Below, one piece after another: positions 9,145 through 17,673 of a DNA stretch of 64,000 nt (position 1 is its first letter; every line of letters begins with the position of its first letter). This stretch comes from an uncultured Lachnospiraceae bacterium (GTDB lineage: Bacteria; Bacillota; Clostridia; Lachnospirales; Lachnospiraceae): positions 4,522 to 68,521 of the forward strand of contig CAKRJT010000014.1 in assembly GCA_934351925.1 (NCBI GenBank), read 5' to 3'. The notes under the pieces were generated by a model, which saw only the letters and a list, made by a program, of their open reading frames with translations, was not told the DNA's origin and did not search any database. The position numbers and the translations under genes were made by a program.

Positions 9145-10182
9145 TTATACTGTGGCTTGGCGTTGGCGGATATAGTTTATGAGTTCTTTGATCAGTATGA
9201 ATGCGAGGGGTCCGGTAATTACGCCGGCTACGCCGAAAAGAACGAGTCCGATGTATACGGCGGCAAGCATGCCGAGGGGGTGCGCTCCGAGTCCTTTTCC
9301 CATGAGTTTCGGTTCGAGGTACTCGCGGGTAAGATAGCTTATAAAGCACATTGCAATGAGTACGGCGGCGTACCGGTATTTTCCGCAGAGAACGGACACG
9401 ACCGCCCACGGCGTCAGGATTGTTCCGGTTCCGAACACGGGCAGGGCATCGACAAGACCGAGCACTATCCCGAGCAGAAGCCAGTAGGGATTGCTAAGCC
9501 AGAGAAGCCCCACACCGCATATCACCATGGTTATTCCCATGATTATGAGCTGTGTCTTTATGAAGGTGTATATTATTTTTCCCGTCCTGGTGTAGAAAAA
9601 ATCGAACTCGCGTGCGTACTCCGAGGCAGCCGCGCGCTCGAGCATTTTGTCATAATCTTTGAGAAAAAAATACAGCGCCATAAAGAAAATCACGAACACA
9701 CCGGAGAACGTGATAAAGCCCTTGAGCGCACCGATAGAGCCTCCCATTATTGACGGCATTATCTTGTCACGCGTCGTCTCCATGATACCGACAATTCCCG
9801 AGTCGATATACGCAAGCGTCGTCCCGCCGTCAAAGCCCATGAAGCCGTCCACACCCTCACAGAAACTGCACATTCCGTCATTTATATATGCGTAATACAG
9901 TTCGTAGTTGTCTATGACATTTTTAATCTGGGTGATGAGCAGTCCGCCAAGCAGCCACAGCACCGCGGCTATTATCCCGCCCCAGAACACCATGAGCACC
10001 ACCGCGGCTATGCTTCTCTTAAACTTCAATCTGCCGCTCAGGAACCGCATCTGCCCGTTAAGCCCCGCCGCAAGCAAAAAGGCAATAATAAAAGGAGCTG
10101 CCAGCGGCATAATATACTTAAAAACCAGATATACAACTGCTGTAACTCCTATATATATAATGACATTCTTTTTTCTGCCCAT
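9145..10182 (-). CDS. AI-2E family transporter (PerM/YtvI-like membrane protein)
   Basis: The 345-residue protein has about seven to eight hydrophobic segments. Its architecture is that of the AI-2E/PerM/YtvI family: an N-terminal pair of helices, a soluble insertion (about 100-150) and a C-terminal block containing GLVDALPVFGTGTILTPW and the LEPKLMGKGLGAHPLG region. Members are variously described as autoinducer exporters, Na+/H+ antiporters or sporulation membrane proteins; the sequence does not decide between these. It lies downstream of the pseudouridine synthase gene, with a weak terminator-like hairpin between them. Confidence 0.85.
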   Translation of the reverse strand: MGRKKNVIIYIGVTAVVYLVFKYIMPLAAPFIIAFLLAAGLNGQMRFLSGRLKFKRSIAAVVLMVFWGGIIAAVLWLLGGLLITQIKNVIDNYELYYAYINDGMCSFCEGVDGFMGFDGGTTLAYIDSGIVGIMETTRDKIMPSIMGGSIGALKGFITFSGVFVIFFMALYFFLKDYDKMLERAAASEYAREFDFFYTRTGKIIYTFIKTQLIIMGITMVICGVGLLWLSNPYWLLLGIVLGLVDALPVFGTGTILTPWAVVSVLCGKYRYAAVLIAMCFISYLTREYLEPKLMGKGLGAHPLGMLAAVYIGLVLFGVAGVITGPLAFILIKELINYIRQRQATV

Positions 10183-10233
10183 ACTTCCCCCATGTCACCG
10201 CCCTGCAACGGCAGATAACACCTATTCATTTAG

Positions 10234-10256
10234 AAAATACCGCTTTCGCGTATTTT
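10234..10256 (-). terminator. Hairpin downstream of the pseudouridine synthase gene
   Basis: AAAATAC and GTATTTT arms enclose a short CGC/GCG extension, and the minus-strand 3' side reads TATTTTC. This is a weak intrinsic terminator candidate between 10287 and the AI-2E-family gene. Confidence 0.4.
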
Positions 10257-10286
10257 TCCATATGGGTAGTATGTACACAGACCACT

Positions 10287-11000
10287 CTACTTATTCTTAT
10301 TTACAAAAGGCTCAAAAACCTTTCCCTTAGGCTCTGTCTCAAAAACCAGCTTCTTTTTTGTGACCGGGTGGGAAAATGCAAGCCGGTATGAGCAGAGAGC
10401 TGGATTATCTCCGTTATGCCCCGCCGCACCGTACTTCGCATCACCAATCAGAGGCATACCCACATCAGCGAGCTGCACTCTTATCTGATGATGTCTGCCC
10501 GTGTGAAGCTTCACCTTCAAAAATGCCTTTTTTTCGTCGGAGTCCACATCAAGCACCTCATAATCGAGCACCGCCTTCTTCGCGCCCTCGGTATCCTCAG
10601 TGACAACCCGCGACATGTTCGCCCTAGCGTCCTTCAAAAGATAATTCTCAAGGGTTATTTTCTTCTTGTCGCGCATAGCCCTTTCGACCGCTTCGATCTC
10701 CAAGACATTTACCACGGCGTAGTAGCACTTGTCCACCTCACCATTGGCAATCTGCTTCGTGAGCGCGGCTGCTGCACGGCTGTTCTTCGCGTACAGCACA
10801 AGTCCCTCGACAGGTCTGTCCAGACGGTTCACCGGTGCTATAAAAGGAGCCTTGTTTCCCTTTTTCTTCTCATAGGTCAGCAGTGCACTCACCATATCCT
10901 GCGAAAAGCCCCTGTCCGACTGTGTGAGCACACCCGACGGCTTGTGGCACACACAGATATCACCGTCTTCATATATTATATGTTCTCTTATGTCTTTCAT
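10287..11000 (-). CDS. RluA/RluD-family pseudouridine synthase
   Basis: The protein (237 residues) converts uridine to pseudouridine in structured RNA. The catalytic aspartate is in PVNRLDRPVEGLVLYAK, and the second family motif HTGRHHQIRVQLA with IGDAKYG follows. It lacks an N-terminal S4 domain, so it is a compact family member; whether it modifies rRNA or tRNA cannot be told. The start at 11000 lies 20 bp after a small frameshifted gene on the same strand, which may be its cotranscribed leader gene. Confidence 0.93.
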   Translation of the reverse strand: MKDIREHIIYEDGDICVCHKPSGVLTQSDRGFSQDMVSALLTYEKKKGNKAPFIAPVNRLDRPVEGLVLYAKNSRAAAALTKQIANGEVDKCYYAVVNVLEIEAVERAMRDKKKITLENYLLKDARANMSRVVTEDTEGAKKAVLDYEVLDVDSDEKKAFLKVKLHTGRHHQIRVQLADVGMPLIGDAKYGAAGHNGDNPALCSYRLAFSHPVTKKKLVFETEPKGKVFEPFVNKNK

Positions 11001-11020
11001 ATATCACCATCAATTCTGCA

Positions 11021-11204
11021 TTATACCTGCTCGTCTATATAGTTCTTTATTGCCTCGAAAATCCCACACGCAGACTCCAAGCGGTACTGTATCAAATCAC
11101 CCAATCTTCCGCCCCTCCCTTGCAATGTTTCTATAATAAGGAAGCGTCTGCCTGTACTTTACAAATACGGCATTTTTTGTTACTAAAATCAAATATCTCC
11201 TCAT
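11021..11204 (-). pseudogene. Small gene split by a +1 frameshift at TGA (or two overlapping tiny ORFs)
   Basis: From an ATG at 11204 a 35-codon frame runs to TGA at 11099-11097. The protein-like sequence appears to continue in the +1 frame to a TAA at 11021, and the joined product would be about 60 residues (…EGRKIG then DLIQYRLESA…). Skipping the T of GGG TGA joins the two. A purine-rich GGGAGGGGCGG lies just upstream of the shift; it could be a ribosome site for the second part, which has a TTG start at 11104, or a frameshift stimulator. No ribosome site precedes the ATG. I cannot tell a decayed gene from programmed shifting or a base error. Confidence 0.45.
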
Positions 11205-11238
11205 GTTCTGTGATATAATGGAGTTGTTCGGAAACCAA

Positions 11239-11506
11239 TTACCGCCTGACTATACTGTTTTCACACAACAGCGGTAAAATATATTCTATTTTTCAGTATT
11301 TCAGTCGCATAGTACCGCTTGATTGACTTCGTTGCTCTAATAAGCCGTATAATTTTTCATATATCAGTTCTTTTTGTAATAATGAAGTGTTAATTTTACC
11401 GCCTAAGATAAAAATATGTTAATACAAGCGGTAGGTACAGCTTTTTTTCCTTCTTTCGGCGCAGCTATTACCGCTTCATAACATGTATTACACTTTTAAG
11501 CGGTAA
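11239..11506. repeat. Three regularly spaced inverted TTACCGC/GCGGTAA pairs
   Basis: The AT-rich non-coding stretch 11205-11563 contains TTACCGC at 11239, 11397 and 11468. Each faces a GCGGTA(A) copy at 11271, 11428 and 11500, so start-to-start spacing is 32, 31 and 32 bp. A lone TACCGC lies at 11313. The intervening sequences differ between the three pairs. The region lies after the response regulator gene and before the small frameshifted gene. It could be an array of protein sites or a multi-hairpin RNA. Confidence 0.6.
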
Positions 11507-11563
11507 ATATTAAGCAAAGCTCCTATCACCGGGCGGTTTTACATTGCATTTAGCAATTACCTA

Positions 11564-12253
11564 TTATGCCTTGAAACGGTACCCGACGCCCCAGATTGTT
11601 TCTATGTACTGAGGATTCGAGGTATCGAACTCAATCTTCTCGCGTATCTTCTTGATATGCACTGTAACGGTTGCGATATCTCCTATTGACTCCATATCCC
11701 ATATCTTATTGAAGAGCTCCTCCTTCGAGAACACATGGTTCGGGTTCTGTGCCAGGAAGGTGAGGAGGTCGAACTCCTTCGTTGTGAAGGTCTTTTCCTC
11801 GCCGTTTACGAACACACGGCGGGCGGTCTTGTCGATCTTGAGACCTCTTATCTCGATAACATCGTTCTCAGGAACTGCGCTTCCGACAAGTCTCTCGTAT
11901 CTTGCAAGATGTGCCTTGACACGAGCCACAAGCTCACTCGGACTGAACGGCTTGGTCATGTAATCGTCGGCGCCGAGCCCCAGGCCTCTTATCTTGTCGA
12001 TATCGTCCTTCTTGGCCGAAACCATTATGATAGGTGTATTCTTCTTATTTCTGATTGCCTTGCAGATTTCAAAGCCGTCAACACCCGGGAGCATGAGGTC
12101 AAGAATATATAAGTCGTACTCGTTGTCGAGCGCCTCCTTGAGTCCCTTCTCACCGTCATTGCAGATTGTGACCTCGTAGCTGCTTATCTCGAGATAGTCC
12201 CTCTCAAGCTCTGCGATGCTCTCTTCATCTTCAATAATCAATATCTTACTCAT
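11564..12253 (-). CDS. OmpR/PhoB-family response regulator
   Basis: A receiver domain (residues 1-115, phosphoacceptor Asp52 in LYILDLMLPG, conserved Lys in MTKPFSP) is followed by a winged-helix DNA-binding domain (about 130-229) with the IETIWGVGYRF ending typical of OmpR/PhoB regulators. I set the start at 12253 (MSKILIIEDE); longer in-frame starts lie inside the kinase gene. The ATG overlaps the end of the sensor kinase gene by 8 bp, so translation is coupled and the two form one system. The target genes are not evident. Confidence 0.93.
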   Translation of the reverse strand: MSKILIIEDEESIAELERDYLEISSYEVTICNDGEKGLKEALDNEYDLYILDLMLPGVDGFEICKAIRNKKNTPIIMVSAKKDDIDKIRGLGLGADDYMTKPFSPSELVARVKAHLARYERLVGSAVPENDVIEIRGLKIDKTARRVFVNGEEKTFTTKEFDLLTFLAQNPNHVFSKEELFNKIWDMESIGDIATVTVHIKKIREKIEFDTSNPQYIETIWGVGYRFKA

Positions 12254-13754
12254 TGCTTCCACTCTCCTGATTTTTATATTTTCTGAGCACAAAGTGCATT
12301 ACCGTACCTGTGCCTTCCTTGCTGGTAGCCCATATCTGACCGCCGTGGTCATTTATAATCTTCTTCACAATCGACAGACCTATGCCGCTGCCGCCCTGTG
12401 CTGAATTTCTCGATGCATCCGTTCTGTAGAACCGGTCAAAAATATACTGCACATCCTTCTGTCCTATGCCCTTTCCGTTGTCCTCTATCTCAAACTGGAC
12501 GAAATCGTCCGCATCGCTTATCCTGATATTTATTATGCCCTTTCTATCCGTCGACATATACTTGACCGAATTGCTTATGATGTTATTGATTACCCTCTTA
12601 AGCTGCTCCGGGTCTGCTATGATAATTGAGGACTTATCCGCATAATTAAAATATCCAAGCTCGATGTTCTTCGAGTCGAGCTCGACCTTGAGCTCACTGA
12701 CGCAGTCGTCAAAATATTCCGCCACATTAATCTTGTTAAAATTGTATGGTATCTTATTCGCATCTATTCTGGAATACAGCGTAAGCTCATTTATCAGCTT
12801 ATCCATATCCACCGTCTTATTATAAATCGTTCTGACATATCTGTCCATCTTCTCAGGGGTATCTGCGATACCGTCCATAATTCCCTCAACATAGCCCTTT
12901 ATCGCTGTCATAGGTGTCTTTAAATCATGGGAAATGTTGCTTATGAGTTCACGGCTTTCCTTGTCGTTCTGGATTTTCTCTTCGGCAGAGTCCTTTAATC
13001 TCCTTCTCATAACCTCGAAATCGTCTATGAGTCCGCCTATCTCATCGTGCCTGTTGTTCTCGAGCGTGAAATCAAGATTGCCCTCGGCAATGTTATGGGT
13101 AGCATCACGAAGCTTCTTTATGGGAGACACAAGCCCTCTGTATACCCATACACTTATACAGCCGCTCGCAGCGACAAGTATGGCTGCAAGACACATAAGG
13201 AAAATAATGAGTATGTTCTTCACCTGCGGAACCATGTGCTCAATATGTGTGACAATGTACAGCCTTCCCTCTTTTCCGTCGCTGCATCTGAACATAACAC
13301 GGTTTACAAGCATCTGCAGATTTCCTCCAAGGTACATTCCGCCCTGAAGCCCGTCAAGCTGGCTAAGCTTCTCCAGCTTAGTCAGCTCCGCATACAGCTC
13401 CTCATCCCTGCCATCGTCATAGCTCGAATATACATACTGACCATCCATATTTACAATGATGTCCGTGGCATCATTGGTAAGGCCCTGATAGTACTCGTCA
13501 AGGTAATCCGCATCACACAGCAGGTCGGGATTGACGTCCTTCACCGCTTCAAGCTCGTCCTCTATGCTCGAGTTGACTGCATTGAACGCCAGCATCGGAT
13601 TGAACATCACCGTGTAGGTGTTCATATCTATCTTGTAAGTGTGATAAATTGTTTTTAATTTGTATGTTCCCACGCTCAGAACCGCCACCACGAGTATAAG
13701 CGGCACTATGCATAACGCACAGAACGCCAATTGAATTTTTGTTTTTAATTTCAT
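12246..13754 (-). CDS. Sensor histidine kinase, membrane-bound
   Basis: This partner of the downstream regulator has a transmembrane segment near the N-terminus (about 8-32), an extracytoplasmic sensor region of about 145 residues and a second membrane segment (about 180-205). A HAMP domain (LRDATHNIAEGNL), a HisKA domain with His276 in SHDLKTP and an HATPase domain follow, the last with N, G1 (DNGKGIG) and G2 (GGSGIGL) boxes. The start at 13754 has GGAGG six bases upstream; an in-frame ATG seven codons earlier lacks such a site. The sensor ligand is unknown. Confidence 0.93.
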   Translation of the reverse strand: MKLKTKIQLAFCALCIVPLILVVAVLSVGTYKLKTIYHTYKIDMNTYTVMFNPMLAFNAVNSSIEDELEAVKDVNPDLLCDADYLDEYYQGLTNDATDIIVNMDGQYVYSSYDDGRDEELYAELTKLEKLSQLDGLQGGMYLGGNLQMLVNRVMFRCSDGKEGRLYIVTHIEHMVPQVKNILIIFLMCLAAILVAASGCISVWVYRGLVSPIKKLRDATHNIAEGNLDFTLENNRHDEIGGLIDDFEVMRRRLKDSAEEKIQNDKESRELISNISHDLKTPMTAIKGYVEGIMDGIADTPEKMDRYVRTIYNKTVDMDKLINELTLYSRIDANKIPYNFNKINVAEYFDDCVSELKVELDSKNIELGYFNYADKSSIIIADPEQLKRVINNIISNSVKYMSTDRKGIINIRISDADDFVQFEIEDNGKGIGQKDVQYIFDRFYRTDASRNSAQGGSGIGLSIVKKIINDHGGQIWATSKEGTGTVMHFVLRKYKNQESGSNE

Positions 13755-13773
13755 TGTATTCCTCCGAATAGGC

Positions 13774-13813
13774 ATAAAAAAGACGTATAAGCCACGCCTA
13801 TAGCCTATACGTC
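13774..13813 (-). terminator. Intrinsic terminator after metK
   Basis: GACGTATA (13782-13789) pairs with TATACGTC (13806-13813). In the minus-strand transcript the hairpin is followed by TTTTTTA. It separates metK from the two-component genes. Confidence 0.75.
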
Positions 13814-13861
13814 CATTGTAACATATTATAAGGTCAGAATTTATAAATTAAATATAAACAA

Positions 13862-15046
13862 TTACAGATATTTCTTTAAAGTCTCAACCTTGTCCAGCTT
13901 CTCCCAAGGCACATCAATGTCGTGACGTCCGAAGTGTCCGTAAGCTGCTGTCTGCTTATATATAGGTCTGCGAAGATCAAGCATCCTGATAATTCCTGCC
14001 GGTCTTAAATCGAAATTCTCAGCTACTATCTCGGAAAGCTTCTCATCTGCTACCTTGCCTGTACCGAAGGTGTCAATATTGATTGAAGTAGGCTGTGCAA
14101 CACCGATAGCGTAAGAGAGCTGGATCTCGCAGCGCTCCGCAAGACCTGCAGCGACAATATTCTTAGCTACATAACGTGCTGCGTAGGCTGCCGAACGGTC
14201 AACCTTGGTGCAGTCCTTACCGGAGAAAGCTCCGCCGCCATGACGTGCAAATCCGCCGTAGGTGTCAACGATAATCTTACGTCCTGTAAGACCACTGTCA
14301 CCGTTAGGTCCGCCGATTACGAAACGGCCGGTAGGGTTAATGTATATCTTTGTCCTCTCGTCAACGAGCTCCTTTGGAAGTATCTCATCGAAAACATACT
14401 TCCTGATGTCCTCATGTATCTGCTCCTGTGTGACATCAGGGTCATGCTGTGTGGAGAGAACAACCGCGTTAAGGTGTACAGGCTTGTGGTTGTCATCGTA
14501 CTCAACCGTTACCTGGGTCTTGCCGTCCGGACGAAGATACCTGAGTGTGCCGTCCTTTCTCACCTTGGTGAGCTGCTTTGCAAGTCTGTGTGCAAGAGCG
14601 ATGGGATATGGCATATACTCCTCTGTCTCGTTTGATGCGTAACCGAACATCATACCCTGGTCTCCGGCACCGATTGCATCTATCTCCTCGTCTGACATCT
14701 GGTTCTCCTTAGCCTCAAGAGCCTTGTCAACTCCCATTGCTATATCAGGCGACTGCTTGTCAAGTGAAACCATAACCGCACAGGTATTTCCGTCAAAACC
14801 GTACTCTGAATTGTCGTAACCTATATCTGTAACCGTCTTTCTTACGATTGCAGGAATATCAACATTCGCCTTAGTTGTAATCTCACCCATTACCATAATA
14901 AAACCTGTGTTGGTGAGCGTCTCACATGCGACACGGCTCATCGGATCCTGCTCAAGCATGGCATCAAGTATTGCGTCAGAAACCTGGTCGCAGATTTTGT
15001 CAGGATGTCCTTCAGTCACTGACTCTGATGTAAATAAATAACTCAT
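13862..15046 (-). CDS. metK: S-adenosylmethionine synthetase
   Basis: The enzyme makes S-adenosylmethionine from methionine and ATP. All signature motifs are present in this 394-residue protein: GHPDKICDQVSDAILDA near the N-terminus, GAGDQGMMFGYA in the middle, and GGGAFSGKDCTKVDRSAAY for the phosphate loop. AAAGGAG lies upstream of the ATG at 15046. The leader holds a SAM-I riboswitch with its own terminator, so transcription should be shut off by excess SAM. Confidence 0.97.
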   Translation of the reverse strand: MSYLFTSESVTEGHPDKICDQVSDAILDAMLEQDPMSRVACETLTNTGFIMVMGEITTKANVDIPAIVRKTVTDIGYDNSEYGFDGNTCAVMVSLDKQSPDIAMGVDKALEAKENQMSDEEIDAIGAGDQGMMFGYASNETEEYMPYPIALAHRLAKQLTKVRKDGTLRYLRPDGKTQVTVEYDDNHKPVHLNAVVLSTQHDPDVTQEQIHEDIRKYVFDEILPKELVDERTKIYINPTGRFVIGGPNGDSGLTGRKIIVDTYGGFARHGGGAFSGKDCTKVDRSAAYAARYVAKNIVAAGLAERCEIQLSYAIGVAQPTSINIDTFGTGKVADEKLSEIVAENFDLRPAGIIRMLDLRRPIYKQTAAYGHFGRHDIDVPWEKLDKVETLKKYL

Positions 15047-15108
15047 CTGAAATCTCCTTTCGATTTGTAGAAAATAGTGTCAAGCTTATCCACACCGAAT
15101 AAACAGCT

Positions 15109-15135
15109 TAAAAAAAAGTCCACATAAGTGGACTT
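15109..15135 (-). terminator. metK: Expression-platform terminator of the SAM riboswitch
   Basis: AAGTCCAC and GTGGACTT arms form a strong hairpin, followed on the minus strand by a run of T. It sits between the riboswitch aptamer and the metK start and is the off-state terminator. Confidence 0.88.
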
Positions 15136-15151
15136 GAATAGGGCTAATCAA

Positions 15152-15274
15152 ATCCTCTTATTGTTCGAACCATAATCAATATGGCATATCTCGCTCAGGC
15201 TGGCACCTTCCGCTTACGGGGTTGCCGTGACTTCATCGATCCTATGTATCTCCATCACTCTGAATAAGGGATAA
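15152..15274 (-). ncRNA. metK: SAM-I (S-box) riboswitch
   Basis: On the minus strand the aptamer core is clear: CTTATTCAGAGTGATGGAG, then GATGAAGTCACGGCAACC and GGAAGGTGCCA, which match the S-box conserved blocks. P1 is formed by 15263-15274 with 15152-15163 (ATCCCTTATT against AATAAGAGGAT). It lies directly before the terminator and metK, the classical target. Binding of SAM is expected to favour the terminator. Confidence 0.93.
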
Positions 15275-15301
15275 ATCTTCTATGAACTTTTTCGTACATA
15301 C

Positions 15302-15330
15302 ACTATAATATATCGCCCACAAATAGTCAA
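15302..15330 (-). promoter_or_regulatory. metK: Sigma-A-type promoter of metK
   Basis: TTGACT and TATAGT are separated by 17 bp, reading toward the riboswitch. Transcription would begin about 25 bp before the aptamer. Confidence 0.75.
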
Positions 15331-15394
15331 TAGCATATATTGTAAAATCCGGCTCATAATTATAGCATTATTTCCGTGTTTTGCCACCTTATTA

Positions 15395-15423
15395 TTGCTA
15401 TTTATATAAAAAAATGATATAAT
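15395..15423 (+). promoter_or_regulatory. Sigma-A-type promoter of the chemoreceptor/HD-GYP operon
   Basis: TTGCTA and a perfect TATAAT are separated by 17 bp, about 90 bp before the chemoreceptor ATG. It diverges from the metK promoter within the 464-bp gene-free stretch 15047-15510. Confidence 0.7.
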
Positions 15424-15510
15424 TTTCTCAAAATATGGTCTTGGTATTTCTAATTTTAAGATCAAATACAAATTAGAGACGGCAAAACGCCTCGGAATGG
15501 AGAATTCTTA

Positions 15511-17637
15511 ATGAACAAAAGCCAACCAAGCAGTGCACATGAAAAGTTTCTTAACCGGAAGCTTTCATACAAAATTTCAACCGCCACCGGTGTGTTGTTA
15601 GCCGTATTTCTCGTAGTACTCGTAGCTATAAGCTCCATATTCTCAGCTAATTTTCTCAGCAAAAGCATCAGAGGTGAATTTGAAGGCATAGCCGCTCAGA
15701 ACGGCGTCATGGTACAGAATGTGCTCACAACAGCAACCAACTGTGCGGATATCCTTCAGAATTATATCGTGGATAAGTACGACGAGCACGAAAAGTCAGG
15801 CTACAACGGCCGGACAGCTCAAAGTGAAGTGTACGATGTCAGACTTCAGGAGATGAACAAGCAGATAGAGGAGTTCCTGATAAGCATCGCAAGAACTACC
15901 GCTATCTCCAACGACAAGATAGCTGGTGTCGGCGTATTTTTTGAACCGGATGCATTTGACCCTTCAATAAAAGATTACACCATATATGTAAGTGAAAGCG
16001 ACCCTGACACTGTCCAGAGTTATGGTGCCTACTCCTCATACAGTTCAAAAGACTATTATAAGAATGCTGCAATAAGCCAGGTAAATTCCTTCACGGATCC
16101 ATACTATGAGCAGGGAATCAACATGGTCAGCGCTTCCTTTCCTATTGTATATAACAACAAGACAATGGGTGTTATTCTTGTAGATATCAACGTGGATGCA
16201 TTTGACGACCTCACCTCCAGCGACAGCGCTTACCCAAGCATGTATGTGGATGTTCTCACCTCCGACAGCACAATGGTATATGACAGCGAGTCGAGTGACT
16301 ATGTAGGTGCTCGTCTTACGGATCTCATTTCCTCAAAAGAATACGCTAAGATTCAGGCTGGCATTGACACCGGAAAGAGCTTTTCCGTAAGCACCAAGAA
16401 GGATGACGGAACCCATATAGTTCGTTTCTACTCTCCTATAGATGCCTGTGGACAGACCTGGTGGGCTGCCAGCGCACTTTCACGTTTTGATTTATCGCGC
16501 AACACGCTTATACTTGTAGCGTTTATGGCTGCCATTGCAGTCGTGACACTCGCCTGCATAATCTATATCAGCCGCAGACTTACTGTTAAATACTTAAAGC
16601 CAATCGACGGCGTTGTAGATGTTGCCAATCAGCTTGCCGTAGGTAACTTCTCGGCAACAACAGATGTTGTTTATAATGATGAAATCGGAGACCTCACACG
16701 AACCTTCTCCGAGATGTCCACACGACTCAAGGAAATAATCGCAGACATCACCCGCGGGCTTAATGAGATGGCATCAGGAAACTTCAATCTTACACTTGAG
16801 GTCGAGCACGTCGGGGATTTCAAGGCTATTGAGAACGCACTTGTAACCGTTATAACCGATTTGTCAAACACGCTTTCCGAAATCAACGAGGTAGCCGACA
16901 TGGTATCCGCAAATGCCAGTCAGCTCTCTGACGGTGCACAGTCAATCACTGAAGGTGCAACCGACCAGGCGAGCTCCGTGCAGGAACTACAGAGCACCAT
17001 TGATACAGTCTCAGAACAAGTCAACAAGAACGCTGAGAACGCCAACACAGCCAACGATATGGCAAAGGTTGTCGGCAATGATATTATAGCAAGCAACGAG
17101 GATATGCAGCAGGTTGTTCAGGCTATGGATACCATCAATGAGGCTGCAAAACAGATAAGCGGCATCATCAACACAATCAATGATATAGCTTCACAGACCA
17201 ATCTTCTCGCACTCAATGCATCCATCGAGGCTGCGAGAGCCGGAGATGAGGGTCGTGGTTTCGCAGTAGTAGCTACACAGGTCGGTAATCTCGCATCACA
17301 GAGTGCTGCTGCAGCCAAGAGTTCTAACGACCTTATTGTTCAGGCACTCAACGCTGTTGAAGCCGGAAAGAAAATGGTTGATGAGACAGCAGCCAAGCTT
17401 ATCGAATCCGTTGACAAGACCAATGTTCTCGTAGACAACATCGGCGCTATATCTAAGGCATCTGCGGAGCAGGCTGACGCTCTCAATCAGATTTCTCAGG
17501 CAGCCGACCAGATTGCAGCAGTTGTAGAGGAGAATACGGCTATGGCTGAAGAGAGCTCGGCAAGCAGTGAGGAGCTTGCCGCACAGGCTGAGAAGCTCAA
17601 GAACTTAGTCAGTGCATTCAAGCTTTTGGAAAAATAA
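15511..17637 (+). CDS. Methyl-accepting chemotaxis protein with dCache-like sensor
   Basis: The 708-residue chemoreceptor has a membrane segment at about 25-50, a large extracytoplasmic sensor (about 50-325) of double-Cache type, and a second membrane segment (about 330-355). A HAMP domain and a second HAMP-like repeat (LNEMASGNFNLTLEVEHVGDF) come next, then the signalling domain. The hairpin tip reads DIASQTNLLALNASIEAARAG, the segment that contacts CheA and CheW. Periplasmic Cache domains usually bind amino acids or small organic acids; the ligand here is unknown. A GGAG ribosome site precedes the ATG. It is followed after 36 bp by an HD-GYP gene. Confidence 0.93.
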   Translation: MNKSQPSSAHEKFLNRKLSYKISTATGVLLAVFLVVLVAISSIFSANFLSKSIRGEFEGIAAQNGVMVQNVLTTATNCADILQNYIVDKYDEHEKSGYNGRTAQSEVYDVRLQEMNKQIEEFLISIARTTAISNDKIAGVGVFFEPDAFDPSIKDYTIYVSESDPDTVQSYGAYSSYSSKDYYKNAAISQVNSFTDPYYEQGINMVSASFPIVYNNKTMGVILVDINVDAFDDLTSSDSAYPSMYVDVLTSDSTMVYDSESSDYVGARLTDLISSKEYAKIQAGIDTGKSFSVSTKKDDGTHIVRFYSPIDACGQTWWAASALSRFDLSRNTLILVAFMAAIAVVTLACIIYISRRLTVKYLKPIDGVVDVANQLAVGNFSATTDVVYNDEIGDLTRTFSEMSTRLKEIIADITRGLNEMASGNFNLTLEVEHVGDFKAIENALVTVITDLSNTLSEINEVADMVSANASQLSDGAQSITEGATDQASSVQELQSTIDTVSEQVNKNAENANTANDMAKVVGNDIIASNEDMQQVVQAMDTINEAAKQISGIINTINDIASQTNLLALNASIEAARAGDEGRGFAVVATQVGNLASQSAAAAKSSNDLIVQALNAVEAGKKMVDETAAKLIESVDKTNVLVDNIGAISKASAEQADALNQISQAADQIAAVVEENTAMAEESSASSEELAAQAEKLKNLVSAFKLLEK

Positions 17638-17673
17638 AAACAAGAAATATTAAAGACATAAAAAGGAGTACCT

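Noticed and set aside
11239..11506. CRISPR-like array
   Set aside because: The repeated unit is only six to seven bases, alternates in orientation and lacks equal-length spacers of CRISPR type; no cas gene is nearby.
15470..15505. Cyclic di-GMP riboswitch before the chemoreceptor/HD-GYP operon
   Set aside because: A small GGCAAAACGCC hairpin occurs near the ribosome site, but the conserved GEMM core and its two-helix layout are not present.
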